From Halobacteriales archaeon QS_9_68_17 (GTDB taxonomy: Archaea; Halobacteriota; Halobacteria; Halobacteriales; Natronoarchaeaceae), in assembly GCA_003023565.1 (NCBI GenBank), contig PXSA01000032.1, positions 90,411 to 154,410 on the forward strand: a stretch of 64,000 bases of DNA. Direction: 5' to 3'. A program made the position numbers and the translations under genes. The notes beneath the pieces were generated by a model. That model did no database searches. It saw only the letters and a program-made list of their open reading frames with translations, and was not told where the DNA came from. Shown piece after piece: positions 46,084-54,876 of the stretch. Position 1 is the stretch's first letter; each line of letters starts with the position of its first letter.

Positions 46084-46127
46084 TCCAACGGTCCCTTTCG
46101 GTATGGGCTGAGTGGCTAGAGACATTC
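46084..46127 (-). promoter_or_regulatory. Conserved 44-base block upstream of HalOD1 copy 1
   Basis: The block starts 12 bases before the ATG and aligns without gaps to 46833-46876 and 47453-47496. Shared words (plus strand) are TCCAACGGTCC, ATGGG, GGCTA and CATAC or CATTC, with a loose dyad GTATG...CATAC. A further shared word, GTATTCA, lies about 80 bases from the start. Confidence 0.6.
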
Positions 46128-46518
46128 CCGCTTCGACAGCGGGGCGCTATCCGTATTCATCGGGTCGGCGGTCATATCGGCATCGAGACTACTCGCTGAA
46201 ACGCCGGCGAACGTAGGGAGACGGCTGTATGCGTCGGTCTGTGCCGACGGTGCCGTACAGCGACGCGTCTCGCGGGGACGCTGCCTCTGGCGTCAGTCGA
46301 CGGCGCGAGCGGCGCGCGGCGTCCCCGCGGACGCGGCGAGTCCGTGAGACGGTCGGTCGCGGAGGGTCGGTGCGGACGCCGTAGGGGTCGGCACCGGCGG
46401 TGCTGGAGAGGACTGATGGATCGTACGCGCGGAGCCGTCGCGGTCCCGGTGACTGCCGGTGCTGCCGGGCGGGGGGCTGATACGGCGGACGACGCGGCGA
46501 GAACAGAACGAAACGAAC

Positions 46519-46821
46519 TCAGTCGGAGGAAACGAGCGGCGTCGCAGCGGCGGCCGACTCCGCGGCCGGCGCGACCGAGACGCGCCCGTCGGCGTGAACG
46601 GTGACGTCACAGCCCGCGTACGCGAACTCCACGCTACCCTCGACGCGGTTCGCACCGAGGAGCTCCGAGTCGAAGAGCTTGTTCAGCGCGTCGGGGTCGA
46701 TCGCGTCGTACAGCGGCGGGAGTTCCATCGCGTCCTCGTCGGTCGCTTCGGCGACGGCGAGGACGACTGTCTGGCTAACGGGGACCGCGTCCGTGGTTCG
46801 GTGAGTGACGGGATCGTTCAT
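46519..46821 (-). CDS. HalOD1-domain protein (tandem copy 2)
   Basis: This 100-residue HalOD1 protein reads VSQTVVLAVAEATDEDAMELPPLYDAIDPDALNKLFD, then VEFAYAGCDVTVHADGRVSV and a variable Ala/Ser-rich tail. The start at 46821 matches the other copies in spacing to the conserved upstream block. It is a diverged paralogue of copies 1 and 3. About 440 bases separate it from copy 1, with no other gene seen between. Confidence 0.88.
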   Translation of the reverse strand: MNDPVTHRTTDAVPVSQTVVLAVAEATDEDAMELPPLYDAIDPDALNKLFDSELLGANRVEGSVEFAYAGCDVTVHADGRVSVAPAAESAAAATPLVSSD

Positions 46822-46832
46822 TGTACACTTGT

Positions 46833-46876
46833 TCCAACGGTCCCCTCCCGTATGGGTCGAGTGGCTACAGGCATAC
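46833..46876 (-). promoter_or_regulatory. Conserved 44-base block upstream of HalOD1 copy 2
   Basis: The position and length relative to the start are the same as in copies 1 and 3. It includes GTATGGG and GGCATAC arms (plus strand). A shared TATATGTATTCAG lies about 80 bases upstream of the ATG and may hold the TATA element, which would place this block in the transcript leader. Confidence 0.6.
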
Positions 46877-47129
46877 ACTCGTTTCACCGATCCGGGTTAT
46901 ATGTATTCAGAACCGGCCGATCCTGTCGGGCGCGAGAACGGAGTTCCGCGGTTTCGCCGCCCTGTACTGGCGGACCGGGGGATCCGTCCGGGCGTCGGGA
47001 CCGGGTATCGAGCGGGAACCGCCGGACGGCGTGTCGCGGGCCAGCGAGCGCTGACCGACAGAGGAACAGTAGCTTTCGACCCGTCCGGGAAGGGACCGAC
47101 AGCAAAGGAGAGAGCGGGGACCGAGAGAC

Positions 47130-47441
47130 TCAGTCGGAGGAGAGAGTCGGCGCGGCGCGCGAGGGCCGTTCCGCGACGGGGGAGACGGCGACGCGCTCGT
47201 CCGCGTGGACGGTCACGTCACAGCCAGCGTACGTGAACTCTACGCGACCGCTCCGACCGACCGCTCCGCCCGTCGACGGGTCGAAGAGCTCGTTCAGCGC
47301 GTCGGGGTCGACGGTGTCGTACAGCGGCGGGAGCTCCATCGCGTCGTCGCCGGTCGCTTCTGCGACGGCGAGGACGACGGTCTGACTGACTGGCTGGGAG
47401 TCGACGGCGAGTTCGGTGGTGGTGGTGAGGTCGGCGTTCAT
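47130..47441 (-). CDS. HalOD1-domain protein (tandem copy 3)
   Basis: This 103-residue HalOD1 protein reads VSQTVVLAVAEATGDDAMELPPLYDTVDPDALNELFD, then VEFTYAGCDVTVHADERVAV. It is the first of the three tandem minus-strand paralogues. The 400 bases upstream of it (47442-47849) carry only the conserved leader block and no convincing gene. Confidence 0.88.
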   Translation of the reverse strand: MNADLTTTTELAVDSQPVSQTVVLAVAEATGDDAMELPPLYDTVDPDALNELFDPSTGGAVGRSGRVEFTYAGCDVTVHADERVAVSPVAERPSRAAPTLSSD

Positions 47442-47452
47442 CGTCTACTACT

Positions 47453-47496
47453 TCCAACGGTCCGTTACGGGATGGGCGGAACGGCTACAGGCATAC
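47453..47496 (-). promoter_or_regulatory. Conserved 44-base block upstream of HalOD1 copy 3
   Basis: This is the third copy of the block, again 12 bases from the ATG. It carries TCCAACGGTCC, GATGGGCGG and GGCTACAGGCATAC on the plus strand. The TATATGTATTCAG word recurs at the same distance as in copy 2. Confidence 0.6.
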
Positions 47497-47849
47497 GCCC
47501 GCCGCGTCGACCCGGGATATATGTATTCAGGACGGGGCCGCCCTGTCAGTCAGCCGACGGCTACAGCGCGCGGTCGAACGCCGCCCGAATATGTGCCCGG
47601 AAACCGATTTGCGGGTAGCCCGGGAACTGCCCCCGCATGGCTTCGATGTCGGTACGGCTCGCACTGACGGTTGTGACTGGATGCCTCGTGTTTTTTTCGA
47701 TGGGTCGGCTCGTTGCAGCAGTTTCGAGGTGGAGCCTCCGGCCGCAAGGAGCGACCAGCGGTCGGCGTGAGGCCCGGTCCGGCGAGACACGGATCCGCGG
47801 TGGGGGCGCACCCCCGGACCGCTTTCGCCGAACGGGTTCGGCCGGACAG

Positions 47850-50258
47850 TCACTCCATGCGCGAGAGCACGGCGTCCAGGATCCGCACGGTCGCGGGCGA
47901 GTGCAGCGGTTCGTTGCCGTTGCCGCACTGCACGTCCATCAGACAGGCGGGACAGCCGTTCACGCCGCCGCAGTCGCAGGTGGCGACGCGCTCGCGGGTC
48001 CGCTCCATCACCGCCTCGGCGTGTTCGTAGATCCCCTTCGCGAAGCCGATGCCGCCCTCGACCCCGTCGTGGACGAACCACGTCGGCACGTCCGTCTCGG
48101 GGTGGCGCTCGATGCTCAGACCGCCCATGTCGCCCTTGTCGATCCGGAGCTCCAGCGGTGCGAGCTTGATCATCCCGTGTTCCGCGCCGTGGAGGCCACC
48201 GAGGAACGTCCACTCCTTCGTGCCGAGCGACGCGGAACCGGACGGCTCGGCCAGTTGCTCGTCCGGGATGTCGTCGACGACCTGTCGGAACAAGTCCCGC
48301 GGCGTCTCGATCCACATCAACTGGGTCCGGAGATCGATCGGCGGGAGGCCGGTCGGCTCCGGCGGTCCCTTCGTCCGTCCGGTGGCGATCTCGATCCGCT
48401 TGTAGTGGCTGTAGTGGACCCGAACCGTCCCGGTGCCGAAACGGAGGCGGTAGCCGTCGCCGAGGTCGCGCTCGCGCCGGACATCGAGGTCCGAGACGGA
48501 CTTCTCCGAGAGCGTCTGCGTGTACTCGTTGGTGCGGGCCTCGCGCACGGTGACGTAGGGGTGGGGAACGTCCTCCTCCAGTTCCACGACCTCGTACTCG
48601 GTGCCGTCGTGGAGCGTGACCGCGCCGGGGTGGAAGTCGCGGTACGCGCGCTCGCGGTCGACCGGCTCCATATCGATCTCGCCGTCCTCGCGCCGGACGT
48701 CGAACTGCTCGCCGGAGGTGGCGTACATCGAGATGTCCGCCTGCGGGCGCGGCGCGCCGTCGTACTGGACGCCGTGGTCGAGGTGGCCGACGAACCGGCC
48801 GGCGTCTTTCCACATCTCGACGGCGCGTTCGAGGCGGTCATCGCCGCCGAACCACTCGGCGTCGTCGCGCGTTAGCGGCAGTTCCTCGGCGGCGCAGAGC
48901 AGGTGGCGGGCGTACACGACGTTGTTGTCGAGGTCGACGACCGCGTCCTCCATCGCGTCGCCCAGCAGGTAGTCGGGGTCGTCGAGGACGTACTGGTCGA
49001 TGGCGTCCGCGCGGGCGACCAGCACGGCGAGCGCGTCCGCCGTCCCGCGGCCGGCGCGGCCGACCTGCTGCCAGAACGACTGGCGCGTCCCGGGGTAGCC
49101 CGAGACCACCGTCGCGTCCACCGAACCGATGTCGATGCCGAGTTCCAGCGCGTTCGTCGAGACGACGCCGTCCAAGTCGCCGGACTTGAGCCGGTACTCC
49201 GTGCTGCGCCTGCTCTCCTTGCCGTGGCCGGCGTGGTACGGTTCGACCGAGAGGTAGCCGCCGGAGGGGTGTTCGCCCGCGGCGCGCTCGGCGGACTTCG
49301 CGGCGAGTTCGGTGCCTTGCCGGGACCGGGCGAACACGAGCGTCTGGACGCCGTTCAGCCCGAGGTGAGCGAGCACGTCGCTGGCCTCGCTGTTGGCGCT
49401 CCGCTTCGCGCCGAGAAAGTCCTCGATGTCGAACTCCTCGGCGAGGTCGTCGTCGAACGGCGGGTCCCAGAACGCGATCCGCCGCTCGCCGCGGGGGCTG
49501 CCGTCGTCGTCGACCACCGAGAACGCCTCCCCGGTGAGCGCCTCGGCGTGCTCGGCCGGGTTGCCGATGGTCGCGGTGGTACAGACGAGGCGTGGGTCGC
49601 TCCCGTAGTAGTCGAGCACGCGGCGGAGGCGGCGGATCGTCCACGCGACGTGCATCCCGTGGACGCCAGTGTACGTGTGCGACTCGTCGACCGTGAGCAG
49701 TTCGCAGTTCGCGAAGGCGTCGCGCCACTTCCCGTGGTGGCCGAGGTAGACGTTGATCCCGGCGAAGTTCGAGACGATCACGTCCGCGTTCTCGCGGATC
49801 GCCCGGCGGCGGTCCCGCGGCGTGTCGCCGTCGTACGTCGCGACCGTCACGCCGACGTTCAGGTCGTCGTAGAGGTCGTTCAGCGCCTGCTCCTGGTCGC
49901 GGGAGAGCGCCTTGGTCGGGTAGCAAAACAGCGCCCTCGCGTCCGGGTTCTCCTGTTTCAGGAGCGCGAAGTACAGCGCGTAAACGTACGTCTTCCCGGA
50001 GGCCGTCGACGTGGCGACGGCGACGTTCTCGCCGCCCAGCAGGCGCTCGACCGCCTCGGCCTGATGGGTGTAGAGGTCGTGACCCAGGTCCGCCGCCAGG
50101 TCCGGACCGATCACCGACGCGGCGTCCACGCGGTCGGCCTCGGCCGCGGGCCGGGTCGCGGTGTGGACGATCTGGTCCTCGTACTCGGGGAACTGCTCGC
50201 GGAGGCGGTCCGGCGACAGTACGTCGACCTGCTCGCTCCAGCCGGTGGGATCGGACAT
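47850..50258 (-). CDS. DEAD/DEAH-box helicase with DUF1998, MrfA/YprA-like
   Basis: This 802-residue superfamily 2 helicase has Walker A STASGKT at residues 84-90, the DEAH-box variant DESH at 190-193, motif VI QQVGRAGRG and a C-terminal four-cysteine site CDCGGVNGCPACLMDVQCG of the DUF1998 (MZB) region. The architecture matches MrfA/YprA, a 3'-5' DNA translocase that acts with the MrfB exonuclease in repair of mitomycin damage in Bacillus. The upstream gene, two bases away, encodes an exonuclease of the MrfB fold, supporting the same pairing here. The role is by analogy. Confidence 0.9.
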   Translation of the reverse strand: MSDPTGWSEQVDVLSPDRLREQFPEYEDQIVHTATRPAAEADRVDAASVIGPDLAADLGHDLYTHQAEAVERLLGGENVAVATSTASGKTYVYALYFALLKQENPDARALFCYPTKALSRDQEQALNDLYDDLNVGVTVATYDGDTPRDRRRAIRENADVIVSNFAGINVYLGHHGKWRDAFANCELLTVDESHTYTGVHGMHVAWTIRRLRRVLDYYGSDPRLVCTTATIGNPAEHAEALTGEAFSVVDDDGSPRGERRIAFWDPPFDDDLAEEFDIEDFLGAKRSANSEASDVLAHLGLNGVQTLVFARSRQGTELAAKSAERAAGEHPSGGYLSVEPYHAGHGKESRRSTEYRLKSGDLDGVVSTNALELGIDIGSVDATVVSGYPGTRQSFWQQVGRAGRGTADALAVLVARADAIDQYVLDDPDYLLGDAMEDAVVDLDNNVVYARHLLCAAEELPLTRDDAEWFGGDDRLERAVEMWKDAGRFVGHLDHGVQYDGAPRPQADISMYATSGEQFDVRREDGEIDMEPVDRERAYRDFHPGAVTLHDGTEYEVVELEEDVPHPYVTVREARTNEYTQTLSEKSVSDLDVRRERDLGDGYRLRFGTGTVRVHYSHYKRIEIATGRTKGPPEPTGLPPIDLRTQLMWIETPRDLFRQVVDDIPDEQLAEPSGSASLGTKEWTFLGGLHGAEHGMIKLAPLELRIDKGDMGGLSIERHPETDVPTWFVHDGVEGGIGFAKGIYEHAEAVMERTRERVATCDCGGVNGCPACLMDVQCGNGNEPLHSPATVRILDAVLSRME

Positions 50259-50260
50259 GG

Positions 50261-51709
50261 TCAGAAGTCGGTGAGGGTGCCCTGTGAGGTGTTCTCGCCC
50301 GTCGACGGGCCGGGCTCGCGACGCGTCGCGGTGCCGCCCGCGTCGGCGAGCGCGTCGTACACGAACGCGAGCGCCCGGACGTCGTCCTCGCAGTAGCGCT
50401 CGTGGCGCTCCCAGTCGGGCTCTACATCGGTCGTTCGCTCGCGCATCCACCGCCGGTAGGCCCGGCCGACCGCGGCACCGGTAAGGCCCGTCCCGGCGGC
50501 GTCCCACCCGAGCGCGGCCGCCACGTCGCCGAGTTTGTTCGTGCGCCCCGGGAGGACGGCGTTGCCCTGCCGGGTCACCCAGTCGTACGGGTCGAAGGTG
50601 TACGCGCTCTCCCAGTCCTCGGCGTACTGCGGACAGTGGCGCTCGGCGTGGTCGGCGATGGCGGGGAAGTCGAAGTTCAGCCCGTTGTACGCGACGACCG
50701 GTCGGCCCGACGCGTTCGCGGCGTACCACGAGAGGAAGGCCTCCACCGCCCGGCCGGGGTCGTCCGGGTCGCGGTTCAGGAAGGACATGTACGTCTCCTC
50801 CCCCCGCCTGTCGAGGACGCCGACCAGCCAGATCACCGTCGGCGTGAGGCCGTCCGTCTCGATGTCGACGAAGACCGGTTCGCCGTTCGGGAAGTACTCG
50901 TCGCCGTAGCGGACGACCTCGCCCTCGGCGAGCGCCCGCGCGTGGTCACTGATCCCCTCGGCGGTGTCGCGGCCGACGCCCGGCACGTCGAGGAGGTCGG
51001 CCGCGGTCGCGTCGGCGACGGCCGCCCGGTCCGCGTACCCCCGCGACGGTCGGACCGACGCGGAACAGACGGTGCCGTCGGCGTGGAGGTGGAGCGTCGG
51101 TATCTCCGGGCCGCCCCGGTCGCCCCCGCCCGCGTCGTCGGCGTCCGGGCCGGCCCCGGCGACCGTGAGGCCCTCCCACTCGCGGTAGTAGTCCACCGGC
51201 GCGCCCGTGGTGAGGTGGGTGTACGACCCGTCGAGCGCCACCGGCGACAGGGCCGCGCGGTACGCCTCGGCCCCCGAGAGCGTCGCGTCGAGGCTCGTCA
51301 GGCGGACGGACACGTCGAGGCGGTCGGTCAGGACGTACGTCTCGGCGGCCGGATCGAGCGTCCCGTCCGCCTCCAGCGACGCGACGGCGGCGAGGCCGTC
51401 GTCGCTCGCGGGGACGACCACGTCGACGCCGCCGGGCCGCGCCTCGTCGGCCGAGGTGCGCTCGCTCCGGCCGCCGAGACGGTAGTGTTCGGGGTCCGCC
51501 CCGCGCGAGTCGTCGCCCGGGACGAGGGCCGGTCCATAGGCGTCGACCAGATCCGGCGCGACGGCGCGGAGTCGGACCAGTGCGTCGGCGTCCGTCAGGA
51601 GGAGCGCGCCCGGGTCCGCGTAGTCGAGGCCGTCCCGCAACTGCGCGGCGCGACAGCGCTCGACGAGACCGGACGACAGAGCGGTCACACGGAGCGGGGG
51701 AGAGTCCAT
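50261..51709 (-). CDS. RNase H-like exonuclease, MrfB/YprB-like
   Basis: This 482-residue protein has a C-terminal DnaQ-like nuclease: VFVDIETDG (Asp282, Glu284), YNGLNFDFP and YCEDDVRAL. A helix-hairpin-helix LLDVPGVGRDTAEGI sits at about 239-253. The first 230 residues form an additional domain I do not recognise. The domain order differs from Bacillus MrfB, where TPR-like repeats follow the nuclease. It is co-transcribed with the helicase, starting 1.4 kb upstream and ending two bases before it. It is probably a 3'-5' exonuclease working with that helicase in DNA repair. Confidence 0.85.
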   Translation of the reverse strand: MDSPPLRVTALSSGLVERCRAAQLRDGLDYADPGALLLTDADALVRLRAVAPDLVDAYGPALVPGDDSRGADPEHYRLGGRSERTSADEARPGGVDVVVPASDDGLAAVASLEADGTLDPAAETYVLTDRLDVSVRLTSLDATLSGAEAYRAALSPVALDGSYTHLTTGAPVDYYREWEGLTVAGAGPDADDAGGGDRGGPEIPTLHLHADGTVCSASVRPSRGYADRAAVADATAADLLDVPGVGRDTAEGISDHARALAEGEVVRYGDEYFPNGEPVFVDIETDGLTPTVIWLVGVLDRRGEETYMSFLNRDPDDPGRAVEAFLSWYAANASGRPVVAYNGLNFDFPAIADHAERHCPQYAEDWESAYTFDPYDWVTRQGNAVLPGRTNKLGDVAAALGWDAAGTGLTGAAVGRAYRRWMRERTTDVEPDWERHERYCEDDVRALAFVYDALADAGGTATRREPGPSTGENTSQGTLTDF

Positions 51710-51803
51710 GTCAGTCCGGTCGTACGGAGGGAGCCCACGGACAAAAACCACCCGTCCCGCGGGCCGACCGCGAGCCAGTGGGTTTTTGATCGACGGGACA
51801 CAT

Positions 51804-52280
51804 ATGACAGGATATAGCATGGGCTCGTTTCCGGGCGGTCACACCGCGTTCCTCGCCGCCGCAATAGCGACCCACGCGCTGGTCGGCTACGTCCTCGGGC
51901 GGTCGGCGTTCGGGGCGGGGGCCGCGGGACTGGTCGGCGGCGTTCTGGCCGACGCCGACTTCCTGTTCCCCGGCGCGTGGGGGTTCCCCCTCGTTCACCG
52001 CGGCGTCACGCACTCGGCACTGGCGCTCGGCGTCGCGGCCGCGGTCGTCGTCGCCGCGGACGACCGGCGACGCGCCGGGGCGCTCGCGCTGGGGTACGCC
52101 GCGCACCTCGCCGTCGACGCGACGACGCCGAAGGGCGTTCCCCTGCTCTACCCGGTCGCGGACGCGTCGTACGCGGTCACGGTCAACCTCCACTCCGCGC
52201 CCGCCACGGTCGCGCTGTGGCTCTGTTGCCTGACGGTGCTCGCGACGAACCGCCGCGGCGAGCGACCGACGCCGGCGTGA
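51804..52280 (+). CDS. Metal-dependent hydrolase-like membrane protein (YdjM/DUF457 type)
   Basis: This 158-residue protein has about four transmembrane helices. The conserved HTAFLAAAIATHALVGYVLG, GVLADADFLFP, HRGVTHSALALG and HLAVDATTPKGVPLLYP are the His/Asp residues of the LexA-regulated YdjM family of putative inner-membrane hydrolases. The start at 51804 is preceded by GTTTTTGAT at about 27 bases, fitting a leaderless transcript; a second ATG at 51819 is possible. Confidence 0.87.
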   Translation: MTGYSMGSFPGGHTAFLAAAIATHALVGYVLGRSAFGAGAAGLVGGVLADADFLFPGAWGFPLVHRGVTHSALALGVAAAVVVAADDRRRAGALALGYAAHLAVDATTPKGVPLLYPVADASYAVTVNLHSAPATVALWLCCLTVLATNRRGERPTPA

Positions 52281-52290
52281 GGACGCGTCC

Positions 52291-52608
52291 CTACCTCTCC
52301 CGTGACCAGGAACCGCCGGTTCGGTGGGACGTGACCGTCACGCGGACCGCGCCACTGTCGACGCCGCGGAGGTGTACACGGAGGTCCCCGACGTCGAAGG
52401 CGAGGGCGGTGCCGCGGCGTCGCCCGGAGCCGAACACCGCGTTGAGCGCGTCCGGGTCGACGCTCTCGTACAGCACGTAGTCGGTCTCTCTCGGATCATC
52501 GCGGTCGACCGCCTCGAGCGCTTCGAAGACGGTGTCGCTGACCGCGCCGTCCTGATCCGCCCGGTGCACCCTCTCGACCGTCTCCGCGCGATCGTTGCCC
52601 GAGATCAC
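52291..52608 (-). CDS. HalOD1-domain protein (fourth copy)
   Basis: This 105-residue HalOD1 protein includes ETDYVLYESVDPDALNAVF and LAFDVGDLRVHLRGVDSGAVRVTV. I chose the GTG at 52608 because a TTTATATA box at 52631-52638 (minus strand) lies about 27 bases upstream, the leaderless spacing. The GTG at 52623 would fall too close to that box. It is more diverged than the three at 45761-47441 and lacks their conserved upstream block. Confidence 0.82.
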   Translation of the reverse strand: MISGNDRAETVERVHRADQDGAVSDTVFEALEAVDRDDPRETDYVLYESVDPDALNAVFGSGRRRGTALAFDVGDLRVHLRGVDSGAVRVTVTSHRTGGSWSRER

Positions 52609-52630
52609 GCTAGCCTGTACCACGGCTCCG

Positions 52631-52638
52631 TATATAAA
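52631..52638 (-). promoter_or_regulatory. TATA box of the fourth HalOD1 gene
   Basis: The minus strand reads TTTATATA, centred about 27 bases before the GTG at 52608. It is a good match to haloarchaeal promoters. Confidence 0.65.
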
Positions 52639-52798
52639 CCGTCTACCGGAACAGTTGGGTCCCGCACCGCGGTATGAAACCGCCGAAGGAGGCCATGACG
52701 GTGGTCCCCGGTTCGCCGGTGCGAGCGGGCGGTTCCCGGTGCCTCCGAAGTAGTTTGGTGGTAGCTTCATGCGGGAGGTGTGCGTACTGCTTGCAAGG

Positions 52799-53149
52799 AT
52801 GGAGCCGACCATGCGCGAACCGGGGGGCGTCAGGGTGGTGAAACTGTACGAGAGCGGGCGCGAACAGGAGCGGGTGCGGTCGATCGAGGACGCCGTCGAG
52901 CGCGTCCGGGAGGCGCGTTCGGAGGGGCCGATCTGCGTGAAGATAGTCGCACGGGACGGGTCGGTCGTGTACGACTCGGAGGCGACCGGCGACATCGACG
53001 CCTGGGAGGCCGAGTGGCGACTGCAGAAGCGGCGGATCGCCGCGGGATCGGTCCACGAGTGCCCGCACGAGGATCCGGGCTGCTCCGAGGAGAGCCTCTG
53101 TGTCGAGTGTAAGATCGACAGGGAGCGGGAGCGTGCGGGTGCCGTGTAG
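52799..53149 (+). CDS. Small Cys-containing haloarchaeal protein
   Basis: This 116-residue protein begins MEPTMREPGGVRVVKLYESGREQERVRSIEDAVERVREA. A basic helix follows, then a cluster CPHEDPGC and CVEC near the C-terminus that may bind a metal. An upstream start at 52769 would add ten hydrophobic residues. The function is unknown. The next 600 bases have no recognisable gene. Confidence 0.68.
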   Translation: MEPTMREPGGVRVVKLYESGREQERVRSIEDAVERVREARSEGPICVKIVARDGSVVYDSEATGDIDAWEAEWRLQKRRIAAGSVHECPHEDPGCSEESLCVECKIDRERERAGAV

Positions 53150-53760
53150 CGAAGCCGACCGGTGGTCCGATGGGGCTCTCGAAACCAATCAGCGGTCTCG
53201 TATCCGTCCGAGATCGACCGCACGAGTCCACGCCACACCCTGACCGATAGCCCTGTCAGCGACACGGCCGCCTCTTGGCCCCGCCATCGGGCGCTCTGCC
53301 TTCGGTTCCCGTCGCTGGGTATTCAAGTTACTCCCGCGGTTTCGCTGTCTGTAACTGGTTAACTACTCCGTTCACCGGTCGTACGTGTTCCACCGACGGA
53401 TGCCGTCTGCCGTCCGCGGAGAGGTCGTCGTCCTCGCACGGTGCTCCCCTCTCGCCGGACGCGACGCTGAGAACCGAACTGTGGCGGGAAACCCGCTAGA
53501 CGGACTGAGAGACCTCGTCACGACCTACGATCGGACCGTCGTTCTCCTCATGCCGGTGTCGACCGGCGTGGTCGCCGTCGGCGGGTTGCGTGGCGCTTCG
53601 CGGCCGCTCGTCTCTCGCCCGGAGGATGCGCGCCCGCGTCTCCCCGTCGCGGAAACTCGCGAGCAGGTACCACGGCTCACTCCGTTCAGCGCGGGCTTCG
53701 CGGGGCGGGGTCGTACACACCCGGTGAGCGGACAGCAACGCTGTCGGTCCCGGCCGCCGG
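53150..53760. other. Intergenic region without a recognisable gene
   Basis: The GC content is high and there are no conserved motifs. Several open frames exist on both strands but their compositions are Arg/Pro-rich, as expected of out-of-frame reading in GC-rich DNA. An AT-poor stretch continues up to the convergent cyclodeaminase gene. I see no RNA or repeat here. Confidence 0.55.
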
Positions 53761-54741
53761 TCAGTCGTCGCCGGCCAGCGATAGCTCCCGGCCGACGCCG
53801 TCCGCCCGCGCTCGCTCGTACAGTTCGGTCGCGGCCGCCAGATCGAGCACCGCGCTCCCGACGCTCTCGACGACGGCGAGGTCCCCGGGGTCGCGCTCGG
53901 CGTCGCCGGTCAGCGCCGCCGCGAGCGGCACGAGGTCGTCCGCGTCCAGCGCGGTCGGAAGCAGGTCGCCGGTCTCGGCGGCCTCCCCCGGTACGTCAGC
54001 GAACACCGTCGTAGCGTCCTCTACCACGGCGGCGGCGAGTTCCCGCGAGTCCGCGTCGTACGCGCCGACGGCGACCACCAGTTCGGCGTCGGTCAGCGCG
54101 TCGGGCGAGAACACCGGCTCCGCCGCGGTCGTCGCCGTCACGACGACGGTCGCGCCCCGGATGGCCTCGTCCACGGAGTCGGCCGCCGCGGCGGGGACCC
54201 CCTCGTCCCGGAGGTCCCCCGCGCACGCCGCTTTCGACTCGCTGGGGGAGTAGACCCGCACCTCGTCGACGGTCGCCGCGGCCGCGATAGCGCGGGTCTG
54301 CCAGCGCGCCTGTACGCCGGCCCCGACGACGCCCAGTCGCACCGGTTCGGACGCTAGCGCCCTGACCGCTAACCCGCCGATACAGCCCGTCCGGGCGTTC
54401 GTGACCCGCGTGCCGGCCATGTATGCCGCCGGTCGGCCCGTCCGGGCCTCGGTGAGCGCGATCCGGGCCTGCACGGCCGGCAACCCGCGCTCCGGGTTGT
54501 CCCTGTGGACGCTCGCCAGTTTCGTCACGTAGTGCTCCTCGCCGCGGACGTACGCCGGCATCGTGAGCGCCGTCCCGTGCGGGTCATCCCCGTCGAGGCC
54601 CGCGCCGACCGGGAAGTGCGGGCGCTCGGGCCGCTCTACCTCCCCCGCGGCCTGCTTCACGAGCGCGTCCGCCACGCGATCCAGCAGCGACTCGACGTCG
54701 AGGAGGGCGGCGACGTCGGCGTCGTCGAGCATCAGGACCAT
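53761..54741 (-). CDS. Ornithine cyclodeaminase/mu-crystallin family protein
   Basis: In this 326-residue protein the N-terminal part has KLASVHRDNPERGLPAVQA, followed by AARTGRPAAYMAGTRVTNARTG-like sequence (TEARTGRPAAYMAGTRVTNARTG). The Rossmann nucleotide site is LGVVGAGVQARWQTRAI, and VVVTATTAAEPVF and VVAVGAYDADSRE follow. The family includes ornithine cyclodeaminase, alanine dehydrogenase and ketimine reductases; the substrate here is unknown. The start at 54741 gives the usual MVLMLDDADVAALLD N-terminus. Confidence 0.92.
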   Translation of the reverse strand: MVLMLDDADVAALLDVESLLDRVADALVKQAAGEVERPERPHFPVGAGLDGDDPHGTALTMPAYVRGEEHYVTKLASVHRDNPERGLPAVQARIALTEARTGRPAAYMAGTRVTNARTGCIGGLAVRALASEPVRLGVVGAGVQARWQTRAIAAAATVDEVRVYSPSESKAACAGDLRDEGVPAAAADSVDEAIRGATVVVTATTAAEPVFSPDALTDAELVVAVGAYDADSRELAAAVVEDATTVFADVPGEAAETGDLLPTALDADDLVPLAAALTGDAERDPGDLAVVESVGSAVLDLAAATELYERARADGVGRELSLAGDD

Positions 54742-54876
54742 CGTGTGAGGGTTCCACGCGCCGAGACATGAGTGTATGCCTCTCGCGGGCCGGGACGTGG
54801 TACCGGTCAGTGGCGGTATGATCCCTCCGCGAGGTCCGGGGGAACCACTTTGCACGCGAACGTCGAACGTCGATCC

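Noticed and set aside
47637..47849. Possible small membrane protein starting MASMSVRLALTVVTGCLVFFS
   Set aside because: One hydrophobic stretch is present, but there is no stop before the frame runs far into the opposite helicase gene, and no promoter is seen.
52591..52623. GTG at 52623 as start of the fourth HalOD1 gene
   Set aside because: It lies only 8 bases from the TATA box, too close for transcription to begin upstream; GTG 52608 fits better.
53385..54014. Long open frame on the plus strand across the end of the cyclodeaminase gene
   Set aside because: Composition is Arg/Pro-rich and it is antisense to a well-supported gene.
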